A stretch of DNA of 64,000 bases, taken from the NCBI RefSeq assembly GCF_907165205.1, contig NC_058196.1:23974501-24038500 (forward strand), given 5' to 3'. Below the pieces are notes generated by a model, which did not search any database, was not told the DNA's origin, and was given only the letters and a program-made list of their open reading frames with translations. Shown here piece after piece: positions 32,568-45,065 of this stretch. Both the position numbers and the translations under genes were made by a program. Source of the stretch: Coccinella septempunctata (lineage: Eukaryota; Arthropoda; Insecta; Coleoptera; Coccinellidae). Numbering within the stretch: position 1 is the first letter of the stretch; the number at the start of each line of letters is the position of its first letter.

Positions 32568-32703
32568 CAACAACTAACATATCCGTTGAGACCACCCGGG
32601 TATAAAAGCTGGGAGCATCTGTGGTCACTTCGCAACTAAAGTTTCCAGATAGGTTGAAGCCAACATCCCTCAGGACCACCTGGCTATCGTTGGAATGCTG
32701 CAA
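32568..32703 (-). CDS. Beat-like gene, exon with second half of Ig domain 1
   Basis: The acceptor TTTCCTTACAG ends above 32703 and the donor GTAACT follows 32568. The 136-bp exon is phase 0 in and phase 1 out. It encodes LQHSNDSQVVLRDVGFNLSG, then NFSCEVTTDAPSFYTRVVST and DMLVV. NFSCEVTTDAPSF is the strongest Beat signature in the window (Beat proteins have YRCEVSAEAPSF and DMVVV here). Its Cys closes the Ig-1 disulphide. Confidence 0.92.
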
Positions 32704-33159
32704 CTGTAAGGAAATTCGAAAATTGTTAATTCCTCTCCGAGCCCGGCTTATTGCATCGAGTTGATAGATGTGCCGGAAAAATATCGAACTTGGGGAGATA
32801 AATGCAAATGCTGGGGTGGTGCCGATAGGCTAGAACATCTGGGCGATTTGAACGTTACCGAGTGGAAAATAGAGTTAGAATGGGGGATGGCGAACTTTTC
32901 AGAACTGACTTATAGGTTCATTCTTCTCTCCAATCTTATCAGGATTAGAATTTTAACAAAAAACGGATTTTAAGAATGATTTTAATAATTATTTTGAACT
33001 GCTTCTGATGATACATTTGGTAGATAAGTATTAGAGATAATTTTCATCAAAAACATTCTATAAGAAAACAACTAGGAGTTGGCAACGTCTATTTGAGATT
33101 ATCGACATTCCACGATTGCCAACCTTACTCTATTTGATATATAGTTATAATTACAAAAA
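32704..33159 (-). other. Beat-like intron 1, 3' end, nothing recognised
   Basis: No supported feature. Confidence 0.4.
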
Positions 33160-34260
33160 AATTTTCCTTAAAATAAATATTTTGACTTTGACCTTGAGGT
33201 CTATTGTACCCTCCATCAGAGCTGTTTCCACAATTTTGCCATCTGCAGCTCTAGCTCCACCTCCACCTCCAGAGTTCCAATGAACGCCAGCACCTGTGAG
33301 GGCTTCAAGGAGGCTAAGACCTGATTCCTCCCATAATTTGCTCGTCCAGGACATTCCTTGCAGAGGCTTGCAATGGCAAGGCATTCTGTAACCAGATGGG
33401 CAGAAGTTTACTCATCTTCCCTACAGACTGACTACATCCGTCAGTTTCTGATAAGCCCATTATCATCATATGCTTCCTACGACGACAATGCCCTGTGAGG
33501 AAGCAACTATTTTTATTGGTATAGGTACATCTTCCTGAACCACAGAAAGGTTCCTTGGCCAGTCAGTGGCGTTACTGATGTTTGTGCTCCCTTTATGGCA
33601 AGAGTATTGGCCTCTTCGTATCCTTTGATTACAGAGTGACCAGGAACCCTGTCTGAAGAGAACATGTTGTTCTTGCCTATTTCATTCGGTTGCCTTCGAC
33701 AATTCCATATCAGTTTTCAGTCGATGATATAAAAGTTCAGTGCTTTGATAGCACCTTGACTATCAGAATGGATCACTATGTCACATCTTTGATAGTTTCT
33801 CCTCAGTTTTATGCCTACGCATCTTCCGATTGCAAGTATTTATGCCCGAAAAATACTCCAGCAGGAACCTAACTATAGTTTACACTTGGCCCCTAACCTA
33901 ACCTAACTTAACCTAAGGGGGAGAGCTCACCAAAGTAGCGTAGCACTGACATGGCACATACATGACAAAGGCGATGCATAGTTTTCAGATATCGCACATC
34001 TGAGTGAAGTGTCAGTTGCGTGAAATATGTCATTCTCAGTTCATATCTGCAAATTATGCATCGCCTTCGTCATGTATGTGCCATGTCAGTGCTACGCTAC
34101 TCTGGTGGTCGCTCCCACTAACCTAACCTAATCCAACCTAGCTATAGTTTACACTTGGCCCCGTATATTCCAGCTCCTATCGTGGATTTGAACCATCTAT
34201 TCAATGATACTGACTTTGTAATGTTGGGGAGTGTATTACTTCTTTTTTTTTCACACATCT
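33160..34260 (-). pseudogene. Non-LTR RNase H and zinc-finger fragment (family N, copy C), split by an insertion
   Basis: On the minus strand the RNase H motifs are in order: GSKSTIGAGIYGAKCKL (first-Asp region, about 34165-34220), IVIHSDSQGAIKAL (second Asp, about 33735-33780), then the VPGH region with IKGYEEANTLAIKGAQTSVT (about 33590-33650). A GHCRRRKHMMIMGLSETDGC linker and a degenerate C-terminus near 33360 follow. Several frameshifts and stops. Continuity of RNase H on both sides shows that 33894-34141 was inserted later. Same family as 3182-3925. Confidence 0.82.
33894..34141. repeat. CCTAA-flanked hairpin insertion with 21-bp target duplication
   Basis: The 21-bp repeat CTATAGTTTACA...GGCCCC occurs at 33873-33893 and 34142-34162, on either side. 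The insert begins TAACCTAACCTAACTTAACC and ends ACTAACCTAACCTAATCC, so degenerate CCTAA (telomere-type) units lie in direct orientation at both edges. Inside is a hairpin with arms of about 58 bp (GTAGCGTAGCACTGACATGG and its complement, 33942-33985 against about 34057-34100). It sits within an RNase H domain and interrupts it. Confidence 0.88.
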
Positions 34261-35899
34261 CTGACTTCTGATACACGGAGACAAGCGGGAAAGAACTGGA
34301 TTCTCAAAGCACAGTGTAGATCGACATGGAAACAATTGAAAAAAAAGAAAGAGGCCTATATACAGGAGTGGGAAGTAGAAAAAGTATTACTTCTCCCATT
34401 CTCTTTTTTTTTGCATAGCATCGGATTAATGTTCTGCCCAATGCTCACTTTTTAAATGATAACATCCCTAGGTAGGTTTGCTGATGGCATGGACTTGTTT
34501 AGAGACCTCCAGAATTATTCCCTGGCCAACCGAATACTTTGAGATTGAATGGACGACGTGTTCCAATGATTGAAGATTAAAAATGTTCTGACAACATATA
34601 CATAAATTGAACCCTAACAAATTCGTTCGAGAATTATATATTCTGGCACATTTTACTGGTGTGAATCATAGTGAGACTGATAGGTTAGGCCATTAAATAC
34701 ACAAAAGATATTCTTCATCCTTCTCCTGATTAACGTTTCATTCGAGAAATTATTTCAGGAGTCTCAAAGTCAACAGACGACTGCGTACTTTCCTTAGAGT
34801 AGATGAAAAACAACGGAGACGATAAATTTCCAGAATTTCATTTCCTGACAGTTGATGCGAAGCATCCAAGATGTTGACGTAGACAAATACAGATTCCAAA
34901 GGCTATATCCAGTACATCCGCGAAAAAAACCCACCCATACCCGCTTATAAGTGTAATGAAACCGTGTTTATGATAAACTTCGCCGCCACATCCCCATCCG
35001 CGAAATTGCATTTCCTCCACCTTCTCGACGCGTAATATGCAATTTATCCCTGTGCTAATATGAGCGTTGCGTCATCTTGTAGATCCCTCAACTGCTTTGA
35101 CTCGCATTTTCTCCAGGAAATACAGAATATAGAAAGCGCCGCCAATTTCTCTATGCGGTTCCCGGCTTACGTGCATGCCTGAATATACGTTTTATTGCCT
35201 AATTGGTGTTGGAAGTTGACATCGTGGAGTATGATGCACTAAAACCGGAGATCAGAGAGGAGATTTCTTGTTTATGTACTTCTCCGGAAATAAGCATAAG
35301 TCAATTCTTTCGGAAACGTCCCATTTTCCTCATAAAGCGAAGCTTGGAAAATGCCCTTAGGTGAAATCAGTATGTACTGAATGTATTATTTGGCTTCATT
35401 ATGGTAGCTGAATGCTGCTTAACAGTCAAACCATGAATGAGGCAGTAGAAGTGTGCGCATAAATTCGTCAACTGACTGCTACATTTCTATCTATTCTGCA
35501 GCTGCTTTTCTGCACTAACCGAAGACTCATTGTATAGCTTTTTTCTTCAATTAACTCTCTCCTACATAAACCCTTGGTCTGGGTCTCTGGGTGTGAGGTT
35601 GAAGATATTCGTCCTCAATTATGGATCGAAAAAAATAGAAAAAACCTTATCTCATCCAGTCTGCCGAATTGATTTTAGTATTTTAGAGGCTAAATCTTTT
35701 CCGATGTTAGACTAAACAAAGACAAACCTATCAAACGAAGGAAATAAACTTCTTGGATTGTCTGTCGGGGTTTAGTCATTTTTTCTAAATTTGGATAACA
35801 ATATTTCTTTTGGTGTAGCCTAGATCTGTATCCATTTCAAAAGAATGTTTTCTAATTTCGCTATTCGTTTTATAGTGCTGATCTGCAAAAAGTCACTAA
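34261..35899 (-). other. Beat-like intron 1, nothing recognised
   Basis: No coding or repeat feature could be supported. 34800-35360 is somewhat GC-richer unique sequence. Confidence 0.4.
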
Positions 35900-36238
35900 T
35901 TATTTCCGACCACCAACTATGTTTATGCAACCTTGTTGACGCCCTGGACCAAAAAGTCCAGTAATTCCTATTCTGATTTGCTGGAGGTTATACCACGACA
36001 AAAATACATCAGCCGGGAGCGTGTTCCACAAATGGTACAGTTTGGTCGACGAAGAATTTTTGGTAAATAGATGTACTTGAAATTGGATTTCACAATCGGC
36101 AGTCCTAGTCCTATATGAGAATCCGATACCATTTCGTGTAGGTGAACGAATCATTAACCATGGTAATATCTTCAGAACTGGCTCAAGTTCAGAACCAGTT
36201 GCAACTGTTGAAGTTGAGCAGTCGGTCAGTACTACCAT
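35900..36238 (-). pseudogene. Non-LTR reverse transcriptase C-terminal fragment
   Basis: A 112-codon minus-strand frame contains FSYRTRTADCEIQFQVHLFT, then LYHLWNTLPADVFLSWYNLQ and QIRIGI. The pattern of a small Leu/Trp core, WN.LP..VF and a YNLQ.F helix is typical of the extreme C-terminus of several insect non-LTR reverse transcriptases. Catalytic motifs are absent. It may be an old fragment of a family otherwise unseen in the window. Confidence 0.6.
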
Positions 36239-36289
36239 TTCTGGATAGAATTCTGGAGATGCAATGATTGTTTAGAAACCTCACTGATG

Positions 36290-36540
36290 CTACAGGTTCC
36301 TTGTCCAGTGTTTTTTTGCATTAGTATCTGATCGTGGGGCAATTGGTCACTAAGTGATATGAGGTTTCTTCCTACTCCCACACAATTGGCATTCGTTAAT
36401 ATTTTCCAAACCTATTCTCATCTTATGTTTTACCAGGCGCCAAAGGACAGGAAGGAGTTTAAGGTTTCTTCCAGAGTGTTTTTCTTTGGCTTTCTCCTTT
36501 GTTTCGAAGCTCTTCCCTGAGCATCCATGTTCCTTCACTA
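36290..36540 (-). pseudogene. Non-LTR zinc-finger fragment (family N, copy D)
   Basis: The minus strand encodes LLPVLWRLVKHKMRIGLENI followed by NECQLCGSRKKPHIT. The spacing KMRIGLEN..ECQLCG...PH parallels YHLHRMGKSSDEICRLCG at 3600-3660, the C-terminal zinc finger of the same family. Only this last domain remains. Confidence 0.6.
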
Positions 36541-36548
36541 TACATACA

Positions 36549-37445
36549 CAGGGTGTTTTTAAAGGTGAGGCTTTTTTTTAACAGAAGGTAGAACTGGTCA
36601 AAATGAAGCGTTTCACCAAAAATCACCCATACAAAACTTTCAGAATGACAAAGTTTAAAAAAAAATTGAAAATGATTACTGACTACTGAAAAAGATCCTT
36701 TTACGACCCTAGACCGTTTGTTAGCTGAACTATCGCAAGCCTAAGGAAAAAAATTATCGATTCGACCAAGTGGTTTCGTTTAGGATATTGGCTCGTTGGA
36801 TATTTACGTGATAATGAAAATGGAAACTTAGGATCGCCGAATTGTTCTCATCATTTTTCAGTAACTCACACGATTTTATGAAATGGCTCATTTCGATACC
36901 AACTGACAGAAGAGACTTAGGACACAAGTGTGAAAAAAAAGAATATTACATCGAAATCTTGCCAATAAAATTCGACTAAATTATTCACGAATTTTTTCAC
37001 AATGGGTATCACAATCTTCTTGTTCAAATATTCCAACAATCGTAGTAGAAATGGGATGAAACGGGGAAACATCATAGCACTCTTTCAACATAACTAACAT
37101 AAGCACTTTCAAGAAACTGCCTCGATTTTCTATATTTTTTTTCACCTTAAATTGCACGATACAACAATTATAATTCTCTCAAAAGTGACCTGATGCATCT
37201 AGTCCGATGAACTTGGTACTGAACCGTTCGTTGTCCAGCCATATGTTTATGTTTTGTTTCGTATTTCCGAAGCCGGAGTCACCTTCCACAGTCCCGTACT
37301 TGAAATTCAATGAAATTTTGTCGAACTTCTAGGTGTTGTATCTCAGCCATCTTGGATATTTTATAGAGACAATTTGTGGTGAAACGACTTATTTTGAGGA
37401 GTTCTGCCTTCTGTGGAAAAAAGCCTCACCTTTGAAAACACCCTC
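36549..37445. repeat. MITE family M1, copy 1 (897 bp)
   Basis: Ends are CAGGGTGTTTTTAAAGGTGA and, reverse-complemented, AGGGTGTTTTCAAAGGTGAG. Inverted ends extend about 70 bp through GCCTTTTTT, AACAGAAGG and GTGAAACG-like blocks. There is no coding capacity. A second copy lies at 58481-59310. Confidence 0.85.
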
Positions 37446-38689
37446 TATAGTATATATACACTATATATAATATGTTTCGTTGTTTCGTGTTTTTTGTGGA
37501 AAGTGCATTGGACTCCTTATTTTCTTAGATCCCAGTGTGAGCCTACCTAACTAGGTTTTTTTTCCGTTTGGAATCAATATAAGAATTTCACAGCTTGAAA
37601 GTATCAGAAAGGACAGCTACATCACATTTCTGATACTCGTCTGTTTTATTTGATGTCTGCTATATTCGATGTATGTGTTTGGGCAACCGTCTCCGGAATT
37701 TCAACGGCAAAATTTTTTTTCACGATGTCGGTACATCAAAGGAAGCGACAGCTGGGTGTGCACCCAATTTGTACAGTGTTATGACAAACAAAGCCATTCA
37801 TCGTTCCAACCACGTGAAAGAACGGACGGAAAACTCCGGAGTACGGATATTAAAACGGCGACAATATTATTCATCTAACCTCATTGAATTAATGTTTCAA
37901 TCCAAAACAAAAACCAGCAAACAGGTAATTTAAAGCAAGCCTGTTCATCATAATCCCGAAATGGGGGTAATAAAGGAAACGACCGTGGAAAGAAACAAAA
38001 TGAAAATTGGGTCTATTATTCAAATTACTCTCGGTATAACTCAGTCGCTGCTGCTTTGAATTTAGACAAATATTTCTGTCTTTTCAGTTTGTTCTCTTTC
38101 ATAAACAAGGATGAATGGAACTCTTCATTTGGGTAAGTGGCCGTGGAAAACACGGAGGGGAGATGCGCTTTTGCCAATATTCGTGAACATGTAATTATGA
38201 AGAGTTCCAACTATTGCTCCATTATGCGAGGTACCAATTTGTGCTACGATAATGGACAATTTATTGAGCGAATTCTTTGAGCGATATTTCCAGGAAGAAG
38301 TCTGAGAAAAACGGGCTCGATGTTCTCCCAACTTATTCTTAATCTTGATAAAAAAAATGTCGCTGTTCTGTTCGCTACTTAATTTCAAACTCAAGATAGA
38401 CTGTTTATTATGAAATTTACTTCGTAAACTTTAACTACGGTCTAGTTAGTATAAAGAACTTCAAAACTGGAAATGGTCGTGGAGAAATTAAGGTCGCTTT
38501 GGTTGCAGTGAATGTACTACTGTATTAGATATTCTTGGTGGTAGTACATTTCCTGATATTATTCTTGTTACAGCTGAGTCTAGGTATAATTTGTATCTTT
38601 CTACGGTATTCGAGAAATTTCATGAAAAAAGGAGCTTAAAATGACTCATTCTATCACTTAATACGATATTGTCATTAGATGGCGCCGTA
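37446..38689 (-). other. Beat-like intron 1, nothing recognised
   Basis: Starts with a short TATATA microsatellite (about 37447-37475). The rest shows no supported feature; frames at 37669-37933 have no recognisable domain. Confidence 0.4.
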
Positions 38690-39365
38690 TACAGAGTGAG
38701 TCTTTGACTCGTGCAAATATTTTAACCGTAGATTCTTGAGATCAAAAGAAACACTTTTTTGCCATACCATTTTTTCAGATTCGGCTCGGTTTAGACCATA
38801 CAGGCTGTTGAAAAAACATAAGAAAATAATATTTTTAGTTTAATCCCACGAAGAGTTTCATTGAATGGAATAAATTTCGGAAAATAGTTTTCCATTTGTT
38901 TGATGAATTTTTTTCGAACCCGAAGTATCACCAACGTCTTTCAGTTTTCTCATTATGACCACAACGAACCATACAAATACAAAAAATTCCCTACTCTTGA
39001 AACTAAGCAGCACGCTATCTAATGGATATTTGAACATTTTGTAAAATAAGAGTATTTCTCATATTTTCTCGTATAAAGCACCGTTTTTGAGTATTTTGAT
39101 GTTCAAAAATGAGAAGTGTTCGGAAAATTGGGATATTTGGCTGAATACAATTCTGTTTGAAAGATCCACAGATGTGTAGTGTCATAGATTCAGCTTGTCA
39201 TTCTGAAAGGAAATTTGTTTTTCCAGGAGTGACATAGCTCATTATTGAAACATAAAATAGCTGTATCTTTTTATCAGGGCAGAATCGGAAAAAATGGTTT
39301 AAGAAAAAAGTGTTTCTTTTGATCCCAAGAATATACTGTTGAACTATTTGTAAGATTCAAAAGCT
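38690..39365. repeat. MITE-like element with about 90-bp imperfect terminal inverted repeats
   Basis: The left arm holds GATCAAAAGAAACACTTTTT, CCATACCATTTTTTCAGATT and CGGCTC (38740-38790). The right arm (39285-39345), reverse-complemented, reads GATCAAAAGAAACACTTTTT, then TAAACCATTTTTTCCGATTC and TGCCC. The element is about 675 bp and non-coding. Exact outer ends and target duplication are uncertain. Confidence 0.7.
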
Positions 39366-40802
39366 AACCTTGTATAATTGTGAGAATACATCTTTTCAGA
39401 TACAAAAAGTTGAAATGATGCTTGATTTGACTGAGATCTATCAATAAAAATCAATATGCATTAAGCAATCACATTAAGCATTCCTTATCTCGATGTGAAT
39501 TGCCTTTTGCAGCATGAATTTTCAGTCAAAAGTTTAATTATTGCCGCATTGAAATGTGGCCGCTCTTAGATTGGTACCCATATCATTGGATGCGACAGTA
39601 GAAAAGTTATTTTTCGAATACGGTTCTCGCTTTATGGATATAGTCGTCTTAAAAAAATTCTTTCTTCAAAGACGACAGGTGCAACTATTAATGTATGAAA
39701 AGTCAAGTTCTTTGTGTATTTGTTTCTGTCTATACTTCGATTTCGGAAATAAATGTCATTCTCGAACAGTGTGATAAGTGGAAGGGATGTCAAATGTTGT
39801 TTCCTGTTCCTTATACGTAAGACTACATAAATATGTTGGCTTCTTCACTTTATTGTTTGTTGTCCTTTCATTGTGGATGCAAATGAATGAACATAGATAT
39901 GAATCAACATCAGTTTGATAACAGGAGAGATCATTGATTTTGTTTTTTAGGAGTGTAAAATTGGTGAGTTATTTTCCAACTTTCAAACTGCTGTTGACTC
40001 TTTTGGTTCAAGGCCTTTATTTCCAGAGTTTTTCCTCGATTCATATCATCTCAGAGGATACAAGCATTCCAAAGCATCTTCCTCGATAATTTAAACACTC
40101 ACAATCTCTATAACCAATTTTTTTTCTGGGTTTCGTGTAACTGGAATGTTGTTCGCGGTTCTACTTTTGTATGCAGAACTTTTCTACCTGGAGTTGATAG
40201 TTCCACGTGGAAACAGAGCTCTATTTCAGATTTCACAAAATCCATTCCGTCATTTAAAAGTATTTATATAGGCAATTTTTGTGATATCTTTCGCTAGGAT
40301 GAGTTCTACGCTTAGCAGAGTGTTCGGCCGTTCGGAATGAACATACATCAGATATGAACGAATTTTCATTTTAAAAATCGTCGGACGAGGGATCAAACGC
40401 GTAAAAAAACGAACTTCGATATGAAATATGATCACCCATTGTATTGAAAAAGTGGACTGCTGCAATAAGGTATTCCCCAGCACAGCTTGCGCCCGCACAG
40501 CACGCTGCGCACAATATATTTCACCTGATTCGACGGACGATGCTATTATTGTGAAAAGCGGATTCGTCAATCAGACACTGAGGGATTAATTCCAGTTCCC
40601 CTGTTCTCCCATTGGAACTGCGGATGTGAATCTATAAATCAAAAGAGGAATTATTCTCTTACCGAGACGCTTTGATCGGCACTTCGATGAATATGCGAAC
40701 AGCTAGAAGTGCCTACAATTAATGGAATACTGATTCTCTATTCAATAGAGGCTACATCTCCTTCGGTACTGCTATTTTCCTCCAAACGACAAGGGTGGGA
40801 AA
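39366..40802 (-). other. Beat-like intron 1, nothing recognised
   Basis: No gene or repeat supported. Confidence 0.4.
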
Positions 40803-41885
40803 TATAAATAAATAATGAATAAATAATTTAGTGGTCTCTTAGGACATGAAATTGTGTGAGACAAGTCCGAAAAAAAATAATACAGACAATCACCAAAAGT
40901 ATCCATGTCAAAATTCACCAACAGAATAATAACAATTTTTCATGAACAAAGCTTTCACACTCGCCTTGAAATCTCTAGGATTCAAGAATAAAATAATGGA
41001 AGATAAATGGTGAAACAATTTTATGCTTTGACATGTGGGATATATTTTCTTGTTTTTTGTTTTGGTGTAAACGGCATTTATTAGTTGAAAAAACTGGTCA
41101 GCAAGACGACCTTGCAGTTATATCATAGATCATGCACCAAATCCGTTTTTGGACAATAGAGACCATACTAGTTTTTGGAGAATTTTCCCAAAGAAGAATA
41201 TTGTAAGATGAATGACTAAATACTAAGCTGTAATAGATATTGATCAACGATGACATGGGAAGCAAGTGTCTTACTCTACTCAGAGCAAAAATAGACCGAT
41301 AGTGACATAGTGATAGCGATTGAATCATCTTAAGTTTCTATCCAGAAAAATCCCAAGAAATCTAACACAATCCTTGGATGTGGTAACAGTATCCAGGTGG
41401 CGAAAAATAACTTTCTTACTACATTAACCACAGAAAATGAATACCTCAGTCTTTTCGATGTTAATCACAAGATTATTTGTGTGGAACAATCTTTGGTGCT
41501 TTCCAAAAAAGGAGCCCTAACAGCAAATGAAGTGTCATCAGCAAACAAAATTATCAAACATGTCTTTAAAAATGTTGATAGACCGTTAATATCCCAATAA
41601 CACATCTCTCATTCTTGCAGGAAGGTCATTGATAAAAAGAAGTAACAATAATGGTCATAGGACGGATCCCTGCGGTACTCCTAATTTCAATGTGAACCCA
41701 GGTGATAGAGTATCTCCTACTTTGACATTTGTCTTTTACCGAGATAACTTTTCGACCAATCCCGAAATATTTCCCTGAAAACCAAGTTATAAAATTTTTC
41801 AATGATAAAATTGAAAGAGAGACTGTCAAAGACCATAGTCGGTCATAGGAAAGATGTACATTCTGACTAAATGCCAGCAACGCAT
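40803..41885 (-). pseudogene. Non-LTR reverse transcriptase pseudogene (CR1/Jockey-like family, copy 2)
   Basis: On the minus strand: GVPQGSVL then LLLLLLFINDLPARM (about 41600-41690), ILFADDTSFAVRAP with the catalytic Asp pair (about 41510-41550), VRFLGIFLDRN (about 41340), LLPMSSLINIYYSL and SHSSYNILLWEN (about 41180-41280), then SRDFKASVKALFMKNCYYSV (about 40930-40990). It ends in an ATTT/ATTC repeat tail near 40803-40830. Same family as 6801-7985, but here the palm motif deleted there is present. Frameshifts and stops inactivate it. It lies in a beat-like intron, sense to the host gene. Confidence 0.83.
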
Positions 41886-42091
41886 GTGTCTTTATACGAT
41901 ACTGCAGGAGCAGTGAACATTTCTTGTGAAATTGTTCCCCTTTATCATTCTTTTGTTTTACAAAGAGAAATGTTTGTAGATGAGGATATGAAGATCATTT
42001 TGCCACTCTCAGTCTAGGCGAAGATACAGTGTCTAGCAGTTTCAAAGGGCAATAAAAAAATGGCAGCAGCGATACACTGATGTGTTCAACA

Positions 42092-42265
42092 TCATAAGTT
42101 TTCGACTGCTTTTCCTCGTGTAGGTAGCGATATGTCCTGGATTTCTTCAGCTATTCGCTGCTTCAGTTGTGGCAGGGTGTGTGGACGATTTTTAAAGACC
42201 TTATCTTCACGGTAGCCCCAAAGAAAAAAGTCGCAGATGGTCAAATCAGATGAGCACGCTGGCCA
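42092..42265 (-). pseudogene. Mariner-type transposase C-terminal fragment
   Basis: The minus strand encodes WPACSSDLTICDFFLWGYRE, then DKVFKNRPHTLPQLKQRIAE and EIQDISLPTRGKAVENL before TGA at 42092-42094. SDLT.CDFFLWG is the third-catalytic-Asp region of an IS630/Tc1/mariner-superfamily transposase, and the RP.TL..LK.RI helix after it is typical. N-terminal and central parts are not recognisable in 42266-42700. It is a different family from the mariner copies at 27402 and 47299. Confidence 0.82.
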
Positions 42266-43989
42266 ACCAAAGTCTCAGTTCATGTTCTTCAACAAGTTTG
42301 TCCATTTCAGGCTGTAGGTGATCAAAGAACGTTTAATTTCGTAAAATGTAAGAACGCTTCAACTGATTTATCAGAAACAAACTTTCGATATAATCAGGCA
42401 TCAACCAAGAACCAGTACATAGTTGAAGTGCAATGAAATGAAAATGAATTGAAAATAACTGAACCAGAAAAATTCACAGCAACATCCACAAAATGGAATG
42501 ACCAAATTTCATAATTCCATAATTCTCAGTTAATATTCACAGCCCAAAAAATATCATCTAGTCCTACCAACAATTTTCTTCATCTGTGAAAAGCGTAGGG
42601 ATAAGCTTTCTCTTTTTCAACGGAAATACAAGATGTACTTTCCGGAGAAGTCAGTTGAAAGCAGATTTAATCAGCTGAATATTCGCAGTCGTCGGAGAAA
42701 AATACAAAAAAATATGGCTCTCCTGAAATGGCCGGTATAGAAAACAAGATACAATATTAATGAGGAAACCGTAACTCACTGCCATTATGACTAGTTTGTT
42801 ATTTCTTGGTAGCGGCAGAGAATAAACAAGGAAAATGAATTCCTGATGTAGGAAAATAAAGTTCCTTTGTTAGTTCAGTCTTATACGTCCAAAAAGTTTC
42901 AGTAGTTTGTTCCTCGCATTTCTTTTGTTGATTCCGGAGTGGAGAGATTTTGTCCATCTCGTTGAACGAGAAATCAACCACTTCATTCAGACATGTTTCC
43001 ACCAATCACACACATGTGTCTCAACTTTGCATTAGTAGAGTTGGGAATAAATTTCCTTCCTGTAGAATTCCTCAGAAACCTAAATGATGTTAGTATTTTG
43101 AAGATTATTTCTTATAAAATGAAGATTGGGCTACATTGACTCTTATAACTCCTAGATTTAAAATGTATCTGTTCTGAGATATGTTAATTGAATAAAAATT
43201 CAAACTTCTCTTCCCATTTTCCAGAATTTCAATTCTCAACGACTCACCCTGTATATGTGGTTTCATACTGAAATACTTTTCGTCACACATTGTTTACCAG
43301 AGTGCTCTCTCGTATACATCCTAATGCATACACCTCAGAAGCATCGGAATAATATATGAGATTCGTATAAGACGTTCTCGCTTTGGCACAAAAAGAAAAA
43401 GGTCATCGCATCTGGCCAAGGTTGACGTTTGAACTCTTCCATAAATCTCTTCGGAGTACGGATTAGAGATATGGGCCCCCTTTACGGGTGAATAAAATTC
43501 TGCGGAAAGTGTTTCGGCATTAAAAGCTGCGGTATGCCCCATGCCACTGAGCTGATGGATTATTCTGTTGGTGTGTGTATTTGTGGAAAAATGGATCGGG
43601 AGACGTTATTTGAGCAGCATACGTCGACTTGCGAAAGCGTATTTATGTTAGCGTCACGGTGACTGAGGTGAAAAATTATTTCATTGGTTATTTCAGCGTA
43701 TCGTGGGAGACAAAAGTGATTTAGCTCCAAAAAAATCAGACAGGTTTGAAGAATACGTTCTTAAGTTCCACGATTAATAACCACACGTCAAAATTACTCT
43801 GTATTTATACTGCATCGAACAAAATAACTTGATATACTGTCCAGTATACAACTGTATAAAGCCATTTTCATTGTTCTAATATTGAGAATGTTTTGGTATA
43901 AAGGTTGGTCGCATAGAAGTTGAAGGAAACTCTGACATACTTGATAATTATTATACAGATGTTACAGTGCAATTAACAGCTTCCAGTTC
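42266..43989 (-). other. Beat-like intron 1, nothing firm
   Basis: May hold degraded upstream parts of the transposase up to about 42700. Otherwise nothing recognised. Confidence 0.35.
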
Positions 43990-44930
43990 GAGAATTCTAA
44001 TGGACTAGAGAATCTGGGAAGGTTTCAAAGAGGTTACGTCCTCACTTCTAGAGGTTGCTTGTCCAGAAAATTCAATTGTGAGGCATTCCGTATCCAGGAG
44101 GTCTCCTCAGAGAATCTACACTCATCTGTTTCTGTTAGGCTAGACCAAACTCATCAGGTTTTCCTGAGGCAACAGTGTCCGGTCAGAAAGGCAGTCAAAG
44201 TATGTAATTTATTCCTACTGAGATCCAGTTTTGAAGTTATGAAGAAACTTCGAGTGATCCATCCCTAGAACTTCCGAAACTTCCTATATCAGACTTGAAG
44301 CGATGACATTGGATCTCGGTGCTCTGATACCACTTTTCTGATAGTTTCTTTGCAGGTTTATAGCCACAGAACTTTATTTTGCGAATATTTCTGGCTGATA
44401 GACGATAGAACAAGAACCTAACGACTGTGCTCACTTGGTAACTGCTCCATATATGCCAACGCCATCTCCTGTTGAGGATATTGAAACACTTGGGTACCAA
44501 TTTATGGAAGATTGATTCGCGCATTCCATTACCATATATTCCTTTGTTCATATCCTATTAAAGGTCCTTTCAATGGTTACGTTTCTGATCAATTCAGTAA
44601 GGAGGTTCGATGATAAGATGTAATGCATCAGAAAGGATTAGGATCTCTGAATTTTAATTCTCTCCTCACCTTCACCTTCTTTAGATATCCTGAGGATATC
44701 TTCATGGGCTTATCTATCAGTCAATAGATGTAAAGCTGTGAGATCTGTAATTATGTGAAGGGCATTCGTTGGCAGGTTCTCATGAGAGTGATGCTCTGAC
44801 AGAGTAGCCTTTGTACTTTCTCGATAGTTTCTTTCGTGTTTGTCTGATCTGTTTTGGCATACCAGACAACTACCTCATTAGTGAATATTGGTCATACAGT
44901 CATGATGTACATCGATATCAGATTTGAATA
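43990..44930 (-). pseudogene. Non-LTR thumb, RNase H and zinc-finger fragment (family N, copy E)
   Basis: Minus-strand order: EVVVWYAKTDQTN and TIEKVQRLLCQSITLMRTCQ (reverse-transcriptase thumb, about 44770-44880); an INLQRNYQKSGIRAPRS-like stretch matching the RNase H of copy C (about 44290-44390); then TGHCCLRKT and ETDECRF (zinc-finger linker, about 44090-44200). The order is as in copies C and F. Heavily frameshifted. Confidence 0.65.
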
Positions 44931-45065
44931 TTCAAGTAATACTCAATGATCTCAATGTATTTTGAAGTTACAGCTCTATTACAAGAAAAAAAGTTCTACA
45001 AGCCATTGGAATCCTTATTGCTCTACCAGCAGTGATATCAAAATGTCCCTATAGAGTCATTCGGT

